A DNA stretch of 64,000 nucleotides, from the NCBI GenBank assembly GCA_028564705.1, contig JAPXFQ010002422.1, positions 682,001 through 746,000 on the forward strand. The letters run 5' to 3'. Both the position numbers and the translations under genes were made by a program. Shown piece by piece: positions 26,762-39,000 of this stretch. The notes below the pieces were generated by a model. The model was not told the origin of the DNA. It saw nothing but the letters and a program-made list of their open reading frames with translations, and did no database searches. The first letter of the stretch is position 1. Each line of letters opens with the position of its first letter. Source of the DNA: Apricaphanius iberus. Its lineage: Eukaryota; Chordata; Actinopteri; Cyprinodontiformes; Aphaniidae.

Positions 26762-29435
26762 ATGGTGGTCATGAAGATGAAGTTCCCCTTTCAAAAACGG
26801 GTGAAGTTGGCCCAGGGACTGTGGCTCCTATCCTGGTGTGCCACAGTTGCCGGGGCCACGACCTTCACCCTGGGCTGCCTCCTGAAAACGGAGCTCCGCA
26901 GGAGAGCAGAGGTACATGCTGGAGACATGTCTTTCAAATTCTATGATCTAATATTTAACATTGTTATTGCCTGAAATCCTCATATTTAATTTAAAGTGTC
27001 TTTGCAAGAGGTTTTGATATTAAATATTTTATTTACATTTTATTTTTACAGTTTTTTTATTTAGAAAACTATAAAATCTATAAAAGGCTGGAAGAAACTG
27101 TTGCACAGTCACTTAGAAACAAAATAGTTACCAAATAGTTACAAATATCTTTTGGAAAATTCCTTGATTTTGAGCAATAAATTAATGTAACAAAAAACAT
27201 AATTCCTTTTCAATTAGCAAAGAGTTACAGACCTCTGACCTACTTTGGATCCTGACTAATCATTTCATAAATCAGGCTCTGTCAGTCTCAATCAAACTAA
27301 TCCCTAATTCTGAAGGTTGTCATGTCTTCATATAAAAAACAGTATTATTATTTGATCGTTTTACATCTTTCTCTTGATTCAACTTAAGATATTTACTCCA
27401 TATAAGATACTAAGTTTCTCCGCGTTGTAAAGTAAATAATGCAATTTCCATTTTGCCATTTTACAAGCATTATTGACACATTCTTCTAAGTTTTATGGTC
27501 TGATGAGACAATGATTGAGTCTTCTGGACGTAGTATGGTGAAGAACAGTTCGATGAATCAAAGCGAGGCTCCAAAACCTTAAAGCACTGTACCATGCAGT
27601 CAGGTTTGGTGGTGGTAGAATTATTGTTCTGACTGTACAGCCGTAAATGATAATCCTGTGTCTGAATCAGAGAAAATAACACTAAACAAGAAGTAAAATA
27701 TTTTTTATATGGTCTAGGAAATAGACAATTTTTGACTGATATTTTTCACACTATATTTTTTACAAACATGATTTTAATTATACTGAGTCATTTCTATGCT
27801 TTACACTCATCTTCAGCAACTCTAATAATTGTAGTTGCTAAAGATGAATGCACAAATAACTCCCAGTTATCTTTGGAGCCCCCCCAAAAAAAAAAAAGAT
27901 CAAAAGGTTTTGTTCAAACTAAATATAGGTTTGTATTAACATGTTCAATCATTTTATACAAAATCCGCAAAAACAAATACACAAGCTGTTGCAACAAAGG
28001 GGCCTGAATATGTTTTTGTAATTTAAGAGCAACATTTCTCAATGCTTTTTGCAGCTATATTATTTATAAAGGACATATTGCTATGCATTATCTCTTTGTG
28101 GATACATAAAACCCCTAGTAGATTTTTATATATATCTTTTTTTCCATGTAAATTTGAATGATTTCCATAATTTTGTTATATAATGTTCACAATCAAAGAA
28201 ACATGATCTAGTAAATTCACATTCACTGCATTTTCCATTGCTGACTCTTAGGTGATGGATAACACGGATATACATATCGTGCCCAACACCCTCATGATTG
28301 TTGGCCTGGCTTCCTTGGGAATCAACTACTTTGCGTCAAAGATCTGTCAGGACGCCTTGGACGCAGGCCGATTCCCTCGCTGGAAGAACTTCCTGAAGCC
28401 CTACTTCGCAGTCTCGTGCTTCTTCACCGTCCTCATGCTGCTGGCCGTCATCATGAGCTACGCCATGAAGGGAACCTTGGAGTCTTCCCTGAAAGCTGGT
28501 CTAAGGAACGGCATTCGGTTCTACAAGGACACGGACACCCCAGGCCGCTGCTTCCAGAAGCAGAACATCGACCGCCTGCAGATGGAGTTCCAGTGCTGCG
28601 GCAACAATGACTTCAGGGACTGGTTTGAGATCCAGTGGATTAGCAACCGCTACCTTGATTTCAGCTCCAAGGAAGTGAAAAAGTAAGTAGATATAACCAA
28701 AAAAAAGTTCCCCAATGAAGATATGTCTAAAAAGAACTGTTTCCAAATCAGTAGTGTCTTACTTCTTTCCTTAGCCGAATCAAGAGCAACGTAGACGGAC
28801 GTTACCTGGTGGATGGAGTCCCGTTCAGCTGCTGCAACCCCAGCTCTCCACGACCATGCATCCAGTATCACCTCACCAACAACTCAGCTCACTACAACTA
28901 CGACTACCAAACCGAGGAGCTCAACATCTACCTTAGAGGCTGCAGAGAGGCCCTGGTCAACTACTACATGGGCTTGATGAACACCATTGGCGCTGGAGTA
29001 TTGTCCATCTTCCTCCTACAGGTAAACCTGGAGAATGGTTACGGTTGACAGATACAGACCTCATGGTGTTTCCATAACTTTATTGTACAACATTTATCAT
29101 AGATGATAACTTCGATTTTATGTTCACTGATAAACAATAGAAAAAAATCTCTTATTGTGGCAGATTGCATAATAATCATTCCCAACATTTCATTCCTTCC
29201 TCCGTTTCTTTCCCCGCCTAAGGGCTCCGTGCTGGTGAGCTTGCGCTTCCTGCAGACCGCCATGGAAGCAGTGGCAGGAAATGAGAACACAGAGGTCGAG
29301 ACAGAAGGGTACTTGCTGGAGAAAGGAGTGAAGGAAACAATCATGGAGTTCCTCGACCCTGTGCTCACGTTCCTCTTGCTCAAAAACCAGGTCGAAGAAG
29401 GCACAACCGGAGAGACGAACCCTACACCCCCCTAA
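26762..29435 (+). CDS. prph2: Peripherin-2 / ROM1 family photoreceptor tetraspanin (rds)
   Basis: Exons 26762-26911, 28252-28682, 28775-29021, 29223-29435 give 346 residues, the length of human PRPH2. These proteins shape the rims of rod and cone outer-segment discs. Four membrane helices lie at about 18-43, 62-82, 100-122 and 262-286. The large intradiscal loop holds Cys150 (oligomerisation disulfide), the CCG motif 165-167, the PFSCCNP motif near 213, and NNS glycosylation at about 229. The block [20 protein letters not shown] is practically identical to PRPH2. Some positions lean to ROM1 instead: LLSW in helix 1, YKDT before Cys150, FLLQ in helix 4, and ETEGYL in the tail. Given the neighbours, it may be the positional counterpart of ROM1, so the symbol is tentative. 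The last two junctions match mammalian exon breaks; the intron after codon 50 looks extra. Confidence 0.93.
27475..27650 (+). mobile_element. Tc1-like fragment in tetraspanin intron 1
   Basis: TTTTATGGTCTGATGAGACAATG (about 27,491) is the Tc1 SDETK region, followed by CAGTCAGGTTTGGTGGTGG, the Gly-rich region. It is a short decayed piece. Confidence 0.6.
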
Positions 29436-29620
29436 TCCACACACCGTGTATACAGATGTAAATAATTTTTACAGAGATACTTGATCATGTATTTCAATTT
29501 AAAAAGGGTAATTCAAATCACAAATTTCTACGAATAACAGAAGATAGTTTTTTTTTTTTTTTATTGTCAGGTGATGTTGCCAGTTATGAATATTCAGAAT
29601 GCTTTTCAAATAAAATTCCA
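29436..29620 (+). other. prph2: Tetraspanin 3' UTR and poly(A) signal
   Basis: AATAAA at 29,609-29,614 lies 174 bases after the stop. It is preceded by a T-run and is the first canonical signal downstream. Confidence 0.6.
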
Positions 29621-29679
29621 ACCTGGGATCTTGATTACTTGTTAAAAAAAAACCTAGATATGCAACAATGTCACTTTTT

Positions 29680-30006
29680 CAAACAAATACAATACAGATA
29701 CTTTAAACTGAGTACTTACTGATACTGAGTACCAATGACAATACTTCTACCACAAAAAAACATGCACTGAGTTGGAATACAGATTTTATTTTCTTCTCGC
29801 CTTGTTACAACAAATGATGGAGAATTGGAGAAATAACTCAAATATTAACAAAAAGTTACCAACAAACAAAAATTTTAAGTCAAATATAAACATTGTATGT
29901 GAAATTATTGGCAGAATTTCCACATTTTAAGTATCGGTTTATACCGATTCAATAACATTAGAACGGTATTGGCCCCAATACTATCATCGGTATCAGGGGC
30001 ATCCCT
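29680..30006. mobile_element. hAT-like MITE fragment
   Basis: It ends in ATCGGTATCAGGGGCATCCCT. Internal words (CGGTATTGGCCCCAATACTATCATCGG) are typical of the 'agggatgcaccgata' class of fish hAT-like elements. A related end is at 57,010-57,073. The left boundary is not clear. Confidence 0.5.
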
Positions 30007-30863
30007 GAAAAAAAAACGAGCAAACGTTCCAACGGACAAATTCAGATATTTTTCTGGAAATACCCATTCTCAAAACAAATGACCACTTTTTAAGTCTTTT
30101 TTATCCTCTACATGATTGGTTAATCTGTCGTTGTTGAACTGTATTTGTTTGTTGCTTTTGAAAGTGATCGACTATTTGCATTGTTACAACCCTTGTTTCC
30201 TGCAAAAAGTAATAAAGCAGTCACACCTCGACCAATAATAAAACAGTATTCAATGAGGCAGTGTACACATGATTTATTTTTTTTGGTCTCCTGAAAACAA
30301 AGATGTAAAGCTGACAAGGAGACATGAGGTGCAATGCTCCGCTGATTAACAGGACTATGACATAATCTAACAGATAATTTATTAAAGTTTGAAGTTATTA
30401 AATGCCTTATGGAGTGGCGTCCCTTTTCATTTTCTCTCTCTCATGTAAATAAAGCACATTCAAATATAGTAAAATGATTTCTCTTCTATGTAACTCCTCC
30501 AGCCTGCACCTCTGCCCTTGCTTCTCCTCTCCCATGCAGGAATAGGATTATGCAGCGTGATTAAGCGGTGTCAGTGATGCAGTTAAAGCCATCAAGTGTG
30601 TACCCTGTTCTGATACCTCTCTTAAAGCTGCTAAACCATTTAACAGATGTAATCCCAATCCTGCTGCCCTCTGCATTTACTCACCTGTGTCAGGTGAATG
30701 TAACAAAGTGAACTGTGCATGCATAAAATAAATCTAAAAATGTCCATGAACTATGGCATAGATTTTAACAAACAAACTAAGATGATGGATATTCTGGTCC
30801 TCCAACATGGACCTTATTTTTCAAGTTTGTATTTTATTCGGTGTATTTCTTTGGGGGTTTTCT

Positions 30864-30904
30864 TCTTCTTCTTTTTTCTTCTTCTTCTTCTTCTTCTTCT
30901 TCTT

Positions 30905-30935
<31 letters not shown>

Positions 30936-30957
30936 TTATTATTATTATTATTATTAT
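30864..30957 (+). repeat. (CTT)n-(ATT)n compound microsatellite
   Basis: A run of CTT units passes directly into a run of ATT units. Immediately after it comes GGGGTTGTTAGCAC, which recurs after the (ATT)n run at 31,217-31,271. The microsatellites and flank therefore look like a local duplication or two copies of one element tail. Confidence 0.85.
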
Positions 30958-31214
30958 TGGGGTTGTTAGCACTTTTCCTTAGATTAAAAAGGTCCTTATT
31001 TTGATTCCTAATTTGCACGTTTTCCCTTTATGGAGAATGTTGCATGCATGTTAGAATATTTTGGGGCGTGTGCATGCATGGCTGCTCTTTCCATTTAGCC
31101 CTATGATGGACTAGTATCCTGCCTGTCCAGGATTCCTTTCACCCTTTGACCTCAGCAGGTTGGCAGTTTTTGTTTCAAAGATGCAAAAAACTCTAAATGA
31201 AATCCAACAAACTG

Positions 31215-31216
<2 letters not shown>

Positions 31217-31271
<55 letters not shown>
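31217..31271 (+). repeat. (ATT)n microsatellite
   Basis: About 18 ATT units, followed by GGGGTTGTTAGCACC and a short stretch similar to that after the first microsatellite (AAAAAGG). Confidence 0.85.
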
Positions 31272-31639
31272 GGGGTTGTTAGCACCTTTCCTCGGAGTAA
31301 AAAGGAAATGTTTTTTTTGTTGTTGTTTTTTTAGGGTTTTATTCTGGTTCTAATCTCTCATTTCTGGATAGATCAACAAAGATTTATTTGGTTAAAAAAC
31401 AAAAAATAATCTCCTTGCGGGATTACGCCACATATGATGACGTTTCCTGTACGTAACGAGACAACTGCGCGCTCTTTGACTTTCAATTTGTTTTTCGGGA
31501 TTAGATATTTTTGACAGTGTTACAAACATCTCGCACATCTAGATAAAACGAAGAAAAAAACATCGAAAACTTTGAATATTCACACTTAGATGCTTCAATA
31601 AATATATTTTATCCAAACTTCCCTATGTCCTGCTGAAGT

Positions 31640-31873
31640 TAAGCTTTTATGGAGCTTTCACGGCGCCCTCGACAAGAACCGGCCAAAGCGTTTGAATCGT
31701 TCATCTGCCACACACTCCCTGCCCGGAAAGCTAATTCCAGGCTCCTGGCTAACGCTTGCCAGGAAGATACCGCAGGGGTGTTTGTTGACTCATGTATTTA
31801 GTAGTTTTCGTTATAATATCAGAACTCTGTCCCAGGAAAACGCTACGAGTGGAGGTGAATTTACCATAATACA
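31640..31873 (+). promoter_or_regulatory. frmd8: Candidate promoter and non-coding first exon of frmd8
   Basis: The base composition turns less AT-rich here (GCTTTCACGGCGCCCTCGAC). A strong donor (CAG/GTAGGT) ends a possible exon at 31,873. The first coding exon of frmd8 begins after an acceptor at 33,064 (GTGTTTCAG), nine bases before its ATG, so an upstream untranslated exon must exist. This is the best-looking donor, but a later one could be used. Confidence 0.35.
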
Positions 31874-32538
31874 GGTAGGTGAACGGAAGACCTATTTGTT
31901 TCGACATATTGCAGAAGAGAACGTTGCAAGTTAGCTGAGGGGCCAGAGAGAAGTGCTATTATTTGGTAAAGCGACTGTTTAGTAATAAAAGTATACTAAA
32001 TGAAAGCTTTAACCGTCACTCCTCAGCTGTGTTCTCTAAGTCGATAGCATAGCCACTTTTCGTGTCTGTGAGCTAGCTTTAGCTAACGGTATTTTGATTC
32101 GGTGATGTTGGATTGTTCCCTTTTATATCTTATCTGTTTGGATGTCACTCCTGATAGACCTGTTTTGGGAATTAACTCATGTTGTCCTTGAGGCTTTTGG
32201 ACGGGTTTCCGCAGTTTCCGTTTTCTGTCAGTAAAGACGTTAAGATAATGCCCCAGAAAAGAAAATGTGTTAAAACGAGCAAAAACAAACAACCCACCCA
32301 ACAGGAATGGAAAGTTTCGGCCAACAGTTGCTCAGGACGTTAAATCATTCCCCAGTATGGCGGCGGCGTTTTCTCGTCGTAAGGACGGCTGTTTTATTTT
32401 TGAAAAACATGTTAGATAATGGATCCCTATGTTCTTAACACCACTTGCATTTGATGCTGCTGAGATTTATGTTAATAACTATGCAGACATTGGAAGAATA
32501 AAATCTGTATTTACATCCATCAATCATTTTAACATTAG

Positions 32539-32805
32539 ATGGGACCAGGAGCAACAGATCCCTTTCCAAAGGTACACTCTTCAGCTCCTGAAGGAGGAAG
32601 ATTTAACCAATACCAGTCATCAGCAGGTTCTCCCACCCGAGCGCCGAATGTGTCCAGCTCCTCTAGAGTCATCATCTGCCTACTTGGCTCCTTCTCTGAT
32701 TTATTCTCTCCCCGTTTCTCAGTTCAGGTTAAGGTTGGCAGCCATGGTTATGTCATCATTCCGTCGATTTCCTTCCTTCCTTTCTTTCCAACAAAACGAC
32801 TCTGA
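32539..32805 (+). other. Open frame of unknown status (88 codons)
   Basis: The frame begins MGPGATDPFPKVHSS right after an acceptor-like ACATTAG and reads as plausible protein for about 43 residues. It then becomes a hydrophobic, intron-like sequence. A second frame (32,429-32,818) overlaps it. It could be an untranslated frmd8 exon, a small unknown gene or chance. I recognise no family. Confidence 0.2.
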
Positions 32806-33072
32806 AGTTTGTGGTTGACCACAAGGAAGGGTTGCATTGTAAGCAGAGCAACTTGCCCTCTGACCCACATTTAAGTCAATATTGCTCACTCCGGTCAGCC
32901 CAAAAAAAAAAAAAAAAAAAAAAAAGGTGTTGAAATGAAGGTCACAATTTGTGTTACAGGCCGTGGTGTTATTATAGCTCTTTGATTCTCAGAGGGAGCG
33001 TTGTGTTGTCATTTTGCTGCTGTGTAAATGCTGTAACCGTTCTGAGTTCGACGTCTGTGTTTCAGGTAAAAG

Positions 33073-36000
33073 ATGGAGGGGGACAACTGCAGTTTTCCTC
33101 CAGACCTGTCGGATGATCTTTCGCAAAGAGGAAGCGTGGCTTCTTCTGCAACACTTTCGCGTGGTATGGTGCAATCAAATCACCGTGGAGAATAAATGAA
33201 CTCCTTCCTCTTTTTTTTTCTTTCCTTTTTTTGTTTCTCTCAGAGTCTGTTCAGACGATTTAAAATCGACAAGCCATTATTATTTTTGTTGTAAACAGTT
33301 TTTTTTAATGCGTTTCCCCCACAGCTCAGGATGTGCTCGTGTATTTGTCTGGTGAGAGCGCGGTACACTTATCCATAGAAGGGCTCTGCAGCATCTCAGT
33401 GCAGGAGTTGGGTCGTAGCGTCCGTGAGGCTCTGCAGATTCCTGAGTCTGCGCAGGATGCTTTTGGCTTTTGGCTCTGCTCTCCGCTGCTCGGCAAGAAC
33501 CCCCTTTTTAAAAAAAACAAAAAAAAACTTTTTGGCATATTTTCCATCTTTAATATGTTTAAATGACAACTAACTGCACTTCCCTTTTCTTTTATCCCTT
33601 ATTCTGCAGAACTGCAGTTAAAGGCGAGGCATCAGCCGTACAAACTGTGCAGGCAGTGGCAGGATTTGCTGTATCGATTCACCGACGCGTCAGATGACGA
33701 CGCTGCACAAGGTGGGGGCTTGATCACGGTTAGCACAAAGGTTCTTTCTGTGGATCTATTGATGGTCCGGCACTGTTTAACACTCAGTTTGCATGTTCTG
33801 TCCACGAATGCCTCATACCTCAGCTTCCCAGGTTAAAAATGCAAATTAGGTTCATGTGTAACAGAGAATGTTCAGTGGACTTTTTTTTTTTTTTTTTTAA
33901 CGGTCATTTTCACTGATGAGGTAAAAAAAAATAAAAAATCCCATCATAATGATTTTTAAACACAATAAAGATAAATTATAAAATTTCATTAATTTGAATT
34001 AATATTCAAAACAAGCTGAACAAAGAATCTACATTGTGCCATCACATGTCAAGCAGATGAATACATGTAACTTTTGCTCCATATTGAGCTGTGGCCCCGG
34101 TAACTATACAAACAAAGAAATTAAAATAAAATTTGAACAGTTCACCCCCTGTAACCAGCCCACACAGTCTCACAAGTTCCTCCTGTTCCTCATGGACATG
34201 AACTACGCCCCCTATTTTGACTTTTTGCATGGAACCGATAACTTCTCATTTGGGTTTTGGTGTTCTGGAGGCTCAATCTCTGCTGTCACACTGGAGCTAT
34301 AAGCCTAAATTCCACTACATGCGCTCCGCCACGCACGGCGCAGCGTTTCTCTGCCGTCGTTAATTTATACTCCGCTCAGCTCCGCTCTGGAGGAGCCCAG
34401 AGGTGCTCAAAGACGCATGCGCGGGAATGGCAGAAATACGAAAGTCAGATCAAAACTATTCATACTTGGAAGACGAACAGACAACAACAGCTGCTTCTCT
34501 TTATTAATATTCTTTGTCAAGATATTTCCACTAACAGAACGAGCTTCTCTTCATCCGTGTTATCCTCCCGGATATAAGAAGGCGAGCGTCTGGACCCACA
34601 CACCTACTGCAGGAAATGACAACATTTAAGGGTTAAATAAGTTTTGATTTTATTCTGTGTGTAAATTATGTATAAACCCACACAATTATTTTAGACAGCA
34701 TATGTATACATTTAATTGAGAGTATATTATTATAGCTATGCATACAAAGAAAAATAATTCTGTCTTTACTGATTAATTTTGAAAAACTGGATGGTCTGCA
34801 TGTTTGGTATCCTACGTGGTGATTTTTATCTGTGCTGATTGACTGTGGACTTGCTCCGGCGTCCGGCAAAAATCGATTCAATCCTATTTTTGCCGAAGGG
34901 CGAAATGGCATCGGTTTTGCTGCGGTGTGCGTGGCGGAGCGGAACGGAGTGCATGTAGTGGAATTTAGGGGTAAATTACAAGCCCAACTCCAGCCAAAGC
35001 CTCTAAAATCAGGGAACAATTCTCAAATTGAAATGACCAGAAGTCGGCAAGGCTCCCTGAATGAGAGCTTTCCTGATTCCCCCCAAGGACTGTGGGGGAA
35101 ATCTGAGGGGTCACCGTGGCGCTCCATAGCTCTTCAGCGTGCCGTCAGCTCCTAGATAGTGAGATGCATTGAGTGCGATGTCTAGGTTAGAGATGACACT
35201 CTAATGGGAATCTCTTTTTTTAAAATTCATTTAGGGTGCTTTCACACCTGTTTGTTCGCTGGACTCTGTACGATTGGGGACCAACTTTGCAACATCGTTG
35301 CAACTTTGACCCGGTGCGGTTCATGTTCACATTGCAGTTTTGAAAAAAGAACTAAACCTTTTAAATGTAGTATTTCCCCCTTGCGTGTGGTGGCGCTGTA
35401 GCAAGAATTGCCGACAGAAAGTCCAAGAAAAAGATTAACAGGATACGGATGCATGATGTCAGTCGTTCTGTTTTGGGAGCCTAAGTCACGCCCTTCTCCT
35501 TCCGGCCCATCGGTCCCCGACTGCCAAAAACAATGAATCAGAATCAGTGGATCGATAAGTTATTTTCTAATCGCGTTTGAAACGCGCCGTGGATTGAACA
35601 TATGATGTCTGTGAATTTTAAAGACTAATTTTGATGCAGAGAAAACTACGATTTTCGACCAGCAACAAAAGTTACTTTAGGTTTTGTGTAAAAACACTTA
35701 GCGGACTACAATTGCAGAAGAAGAAGGATAGCAAGGGTTGTAGCCTTTTAGACTAAGAAAGGAGCATTAAACGCAGATAAAACATGTGGAAAGTAGCAGC
35801 TATGTTGTGGGTGAAGCAGTCGGTGGAGTGAAAGTCAGCATGGAGGAGAAGCTCTACAAGCTCTAGGTGAGTGTTTTACGTGCTATAGCTAGTGCTAGTT
35901 CACTTTAGCTGTATGACGTCAGATATGCGACTTCTGACTTCTGATTTGTTGGCATTTTAAATGCGTAATTTTACAATCAAATTCCAAGTCACTTGACAAA

Positions 36001-39000
36001 CACAGTCGAAACGTACATCATTAGTTATCATTTAAATCGAAGTACAACATATGTGTGATTCAGGACGTGAGACAAAGCGGACCAGAAAATAACTTTGATC
36101 GCTCAATTTAACTTCCATTCATAATTTTTTCGACCAGGGGACCCACGGGCCGACAGGAAGGGGAGACCTAGGCACGTGGTGAAACTCCCAGAAATAAACA
36201 AACTTGGCTCTCCATATACAGATAGATTGCGCTTGTAGAATTGGGCGAGATACCAGCTGCATCTCTGACATGTTAGAGACATATGAACCATCTTGGGCCC
36301 TGAGAACTTCTCCTGCTGGTTCCCAGAGTCAACAATAAACACCGTGAGGCTGCATCCAGATTCAGGCAGCTAAAATATGGAACAGTTTTCATGACGATGT
36401 GAGACAAGCCTCAACTCTAACAATGTTTAAATCCAGGCTGAAAACAGTTCTTCTTACCCGTGCATATGAAAATTGAAAGTATTTTATCTGCACTCTTGCT
36501 TTTAATTGTAATTAATTATTTTTGAAGTTGATGGTTTTTTTTTCTTTTTCCTGTTTATCTGTTTTCTTAATTTATGCAACCACGAAACACTTTGAATTGC
36601 CTTGTGTATGAATTGTGCTCTACAAATAAACTTGCCTTGCCTGCAGCTTTGGCATAATTGTCAGGAACGCCACAGTGGGGAGGATATGGTCAGGCTCAGC
36701 GTAGCAAAAGTTCCAGTAAAAATCAGTCGTCATTCAAAGTTTTCCAACATTACAGATACTGGAGCCGGTATCTAGCCCTGGCTACGTGAGAGTGACATCA
36801 CTTTACTGAGCAATCAGTCCATAGGCGGTACAGATGTAAGAAAATATTGATACGCTGATATATTGCAGTAATCTATGGCACGATATTGTATCAATATTTA
36901 AAAGCAATGTATCCACTTTTTTTGTTTTGTTTTGGAATTTGAATGGAACCATTAATAACGATGAATTATTATATGAATGTATGACCTGTAGTTGGTGACT
37001 GTTTTCACCTTGTTCATTCCAGTGGATTAACTAGATCCAGTAATGAAGCTGGATATGTTATGGATGAAACTGGTTTAAAAGGCTGTGACTTTTTTTATTT
37101 TTTTTATTTTTTTACAACTAAATTCAGTTTTAAAAATCACAATCCATAGTCATAGTTATATTATTGCAATATATGGCAATACATGGTATAGTCTCTCCTG
37201 TATTGTGATATCTATCGTATCATTGGATTCTTGCTGATGCACATCCCTAATAGGTGGGCGTGTTGGGTTCGCCTCCAAAAAAAGGGGTTGGCTCGGCCCC
37301 TGACAAAATTCGTGAAAACACGATAAATGGAGCCCAGTGGAGCCAGTCTCGTTCTGCAGCTGTTTTCTTTTCCGCTCTCAGCACACTCATAGGTTGTTTG
37401 GTTGTGTTTACAGAGAGGAAGTGGGGCGTCTCTTGGGATTACGTTAAATTACAGGAAAACGAGGCAGTGACATGAGTGAAATATAAACAGCTTAGGCTTT
37501 TTACAAACTTCAACATCATCAAACAAATTTAGACGGAGAGAATTTGTGTGTTTTTTGTCTTTAGATGTTCACCTAAAGTGTTTAATCAAATGTCATTGAG
37601 TTAAATAAGTATTTGTAACCCCTGTCATCCTGCTCGAGTTCTGGCTCTCAGCTGGTTTTGGATCTTATCTTGCTCTCTGTGTAAATACCACCCGTTTGTG
37701 AACTTGTAACATGCCACCTTCTTCTGTTTCTAATCGCTTCGTTTTTCTGTTGCTTTTTTATTGATTCATATACTATTTCTATTCACATTAAAATTGAATG
37801 TAGTAAAAAAATCTATCAGCGCTTCTGTCAGAAGACGCAAAATATTGGGAGAACAGGCAAATAAGTAGGCGTAGTGTGATTTGCTAAACATCCAACGTTT
37901 TGCACTTGCTATGCTAGCGTTGATTTTTACAGCATCTCAAAGGCATGTTTTATTTATTTTTTTGCAAAACGCACGCAATATTTCTTTACTCATTTGGAAT
38001 TATGATGTATGAGGCCCATTGATATTTATTTACCAATCGTTAGTTACAGTGCCTGCTCATTATTCTGCAGTCACACATAAAATGTGATTGTTTCCAGTTT
38101 TGAAATGGAAAAATAAAAATGTTGACAACTGTTGTAGGTGGCAGTTGGGTATTAAACCTTTTTGTATCTCTTCAGATTTTCACACTGTGCTACATTATGT
38201 AAGAGTTCCACACAGAATCATTTCCCCTCGGATTAGAGCAGTTCTTACAAAGCAGCAGAAAACACAATACGGTGCATTTGTAACGTTGAAGACGGAAAAC
38301 CAAAATTAGACGTTTTACTCCGGAAAACGCTTATTGCTCAAAATCGGAGCCGAGTTTTGCTGAAGTGCTGCCTCTCTCTAAAAGGCTCTGATGTGTGAGC
38401 TGGCTACTCAGTCTCCTGTTATTTTTCATATTTAAAAAGAAAAAGGAAAGCGAATGCTAAAAACACCACCAAAGTGAGAACGCAGTCATCTGAAAAGCTT
38501 TTTCTTTTTAATTGAGCAGTTCTGCTAACAGTCGAGGGTTGTCAGCCTGTCCTGAGTGGGTTGAAAGGGTTTGAGCTGTCTATAGCCTCAGTGCTCCATT
38601 CAGAATGAACAGAATGTCGTTAAGCGTCAAATGAAATGAGCTCAAACCATCCAGCATCGACCCATTCTTGTTTTCTGCTGTTTTCTTTACCAGACGAACC
38701 ATATCTACAGTACAGACGCAACGTGTTTTATCCCAAATCTAAAGAGCTGCAGGTAGTATATCGACACTGCAAAACATTCGTTGTGATTTTTATGACTGAA
38801 TTATGATTGTTATTCATTGTATGAAGCTCCTCCGCTTTTCAAGTTGTTTGCGTTAGAAAATTGTCCACATGTGTGTCCTCCTCCACAGATTGAAGATGAG
38901 ACGGTGTTGAGGCTACTTTATGACGAAGCCAGGAGCAACATCCTGTCGGGCCGGTACCCCTGTGACCCTGAGCACTGGGCGGGGCTTGGAGCCTTGTCGC

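Larger units (their letters stand above)
30007..31640. other. Intergenic with microsatellites
   Basis: I recognise no gene. The region contains a (CTT)n run at about 30,864-30,935 followed by (ATT)n to 30,957. A second (ATT)n run lies at about 31,217-31,271. Poly-Phe, poly-Leu and poly-Asn/Lys frames here come from the repeats. Confidence 0.6.

Noticed and set aside
26404..26772. 122-codon minus-strand frame upstream of the tetraspanin gene
   Set aside because: It overlaps the tetraspanin promoter and start on the opposite strand, contains Lys/Arg runs from a poly-T/poly-C tract and resembles no family.
30719..31018. Poly-Phe/poly-Leu and poly-Asn/Lys frames
   Set aside because: They are simple translations of the (CTT)n and (ATT)n microsatellites, with no coding flank.
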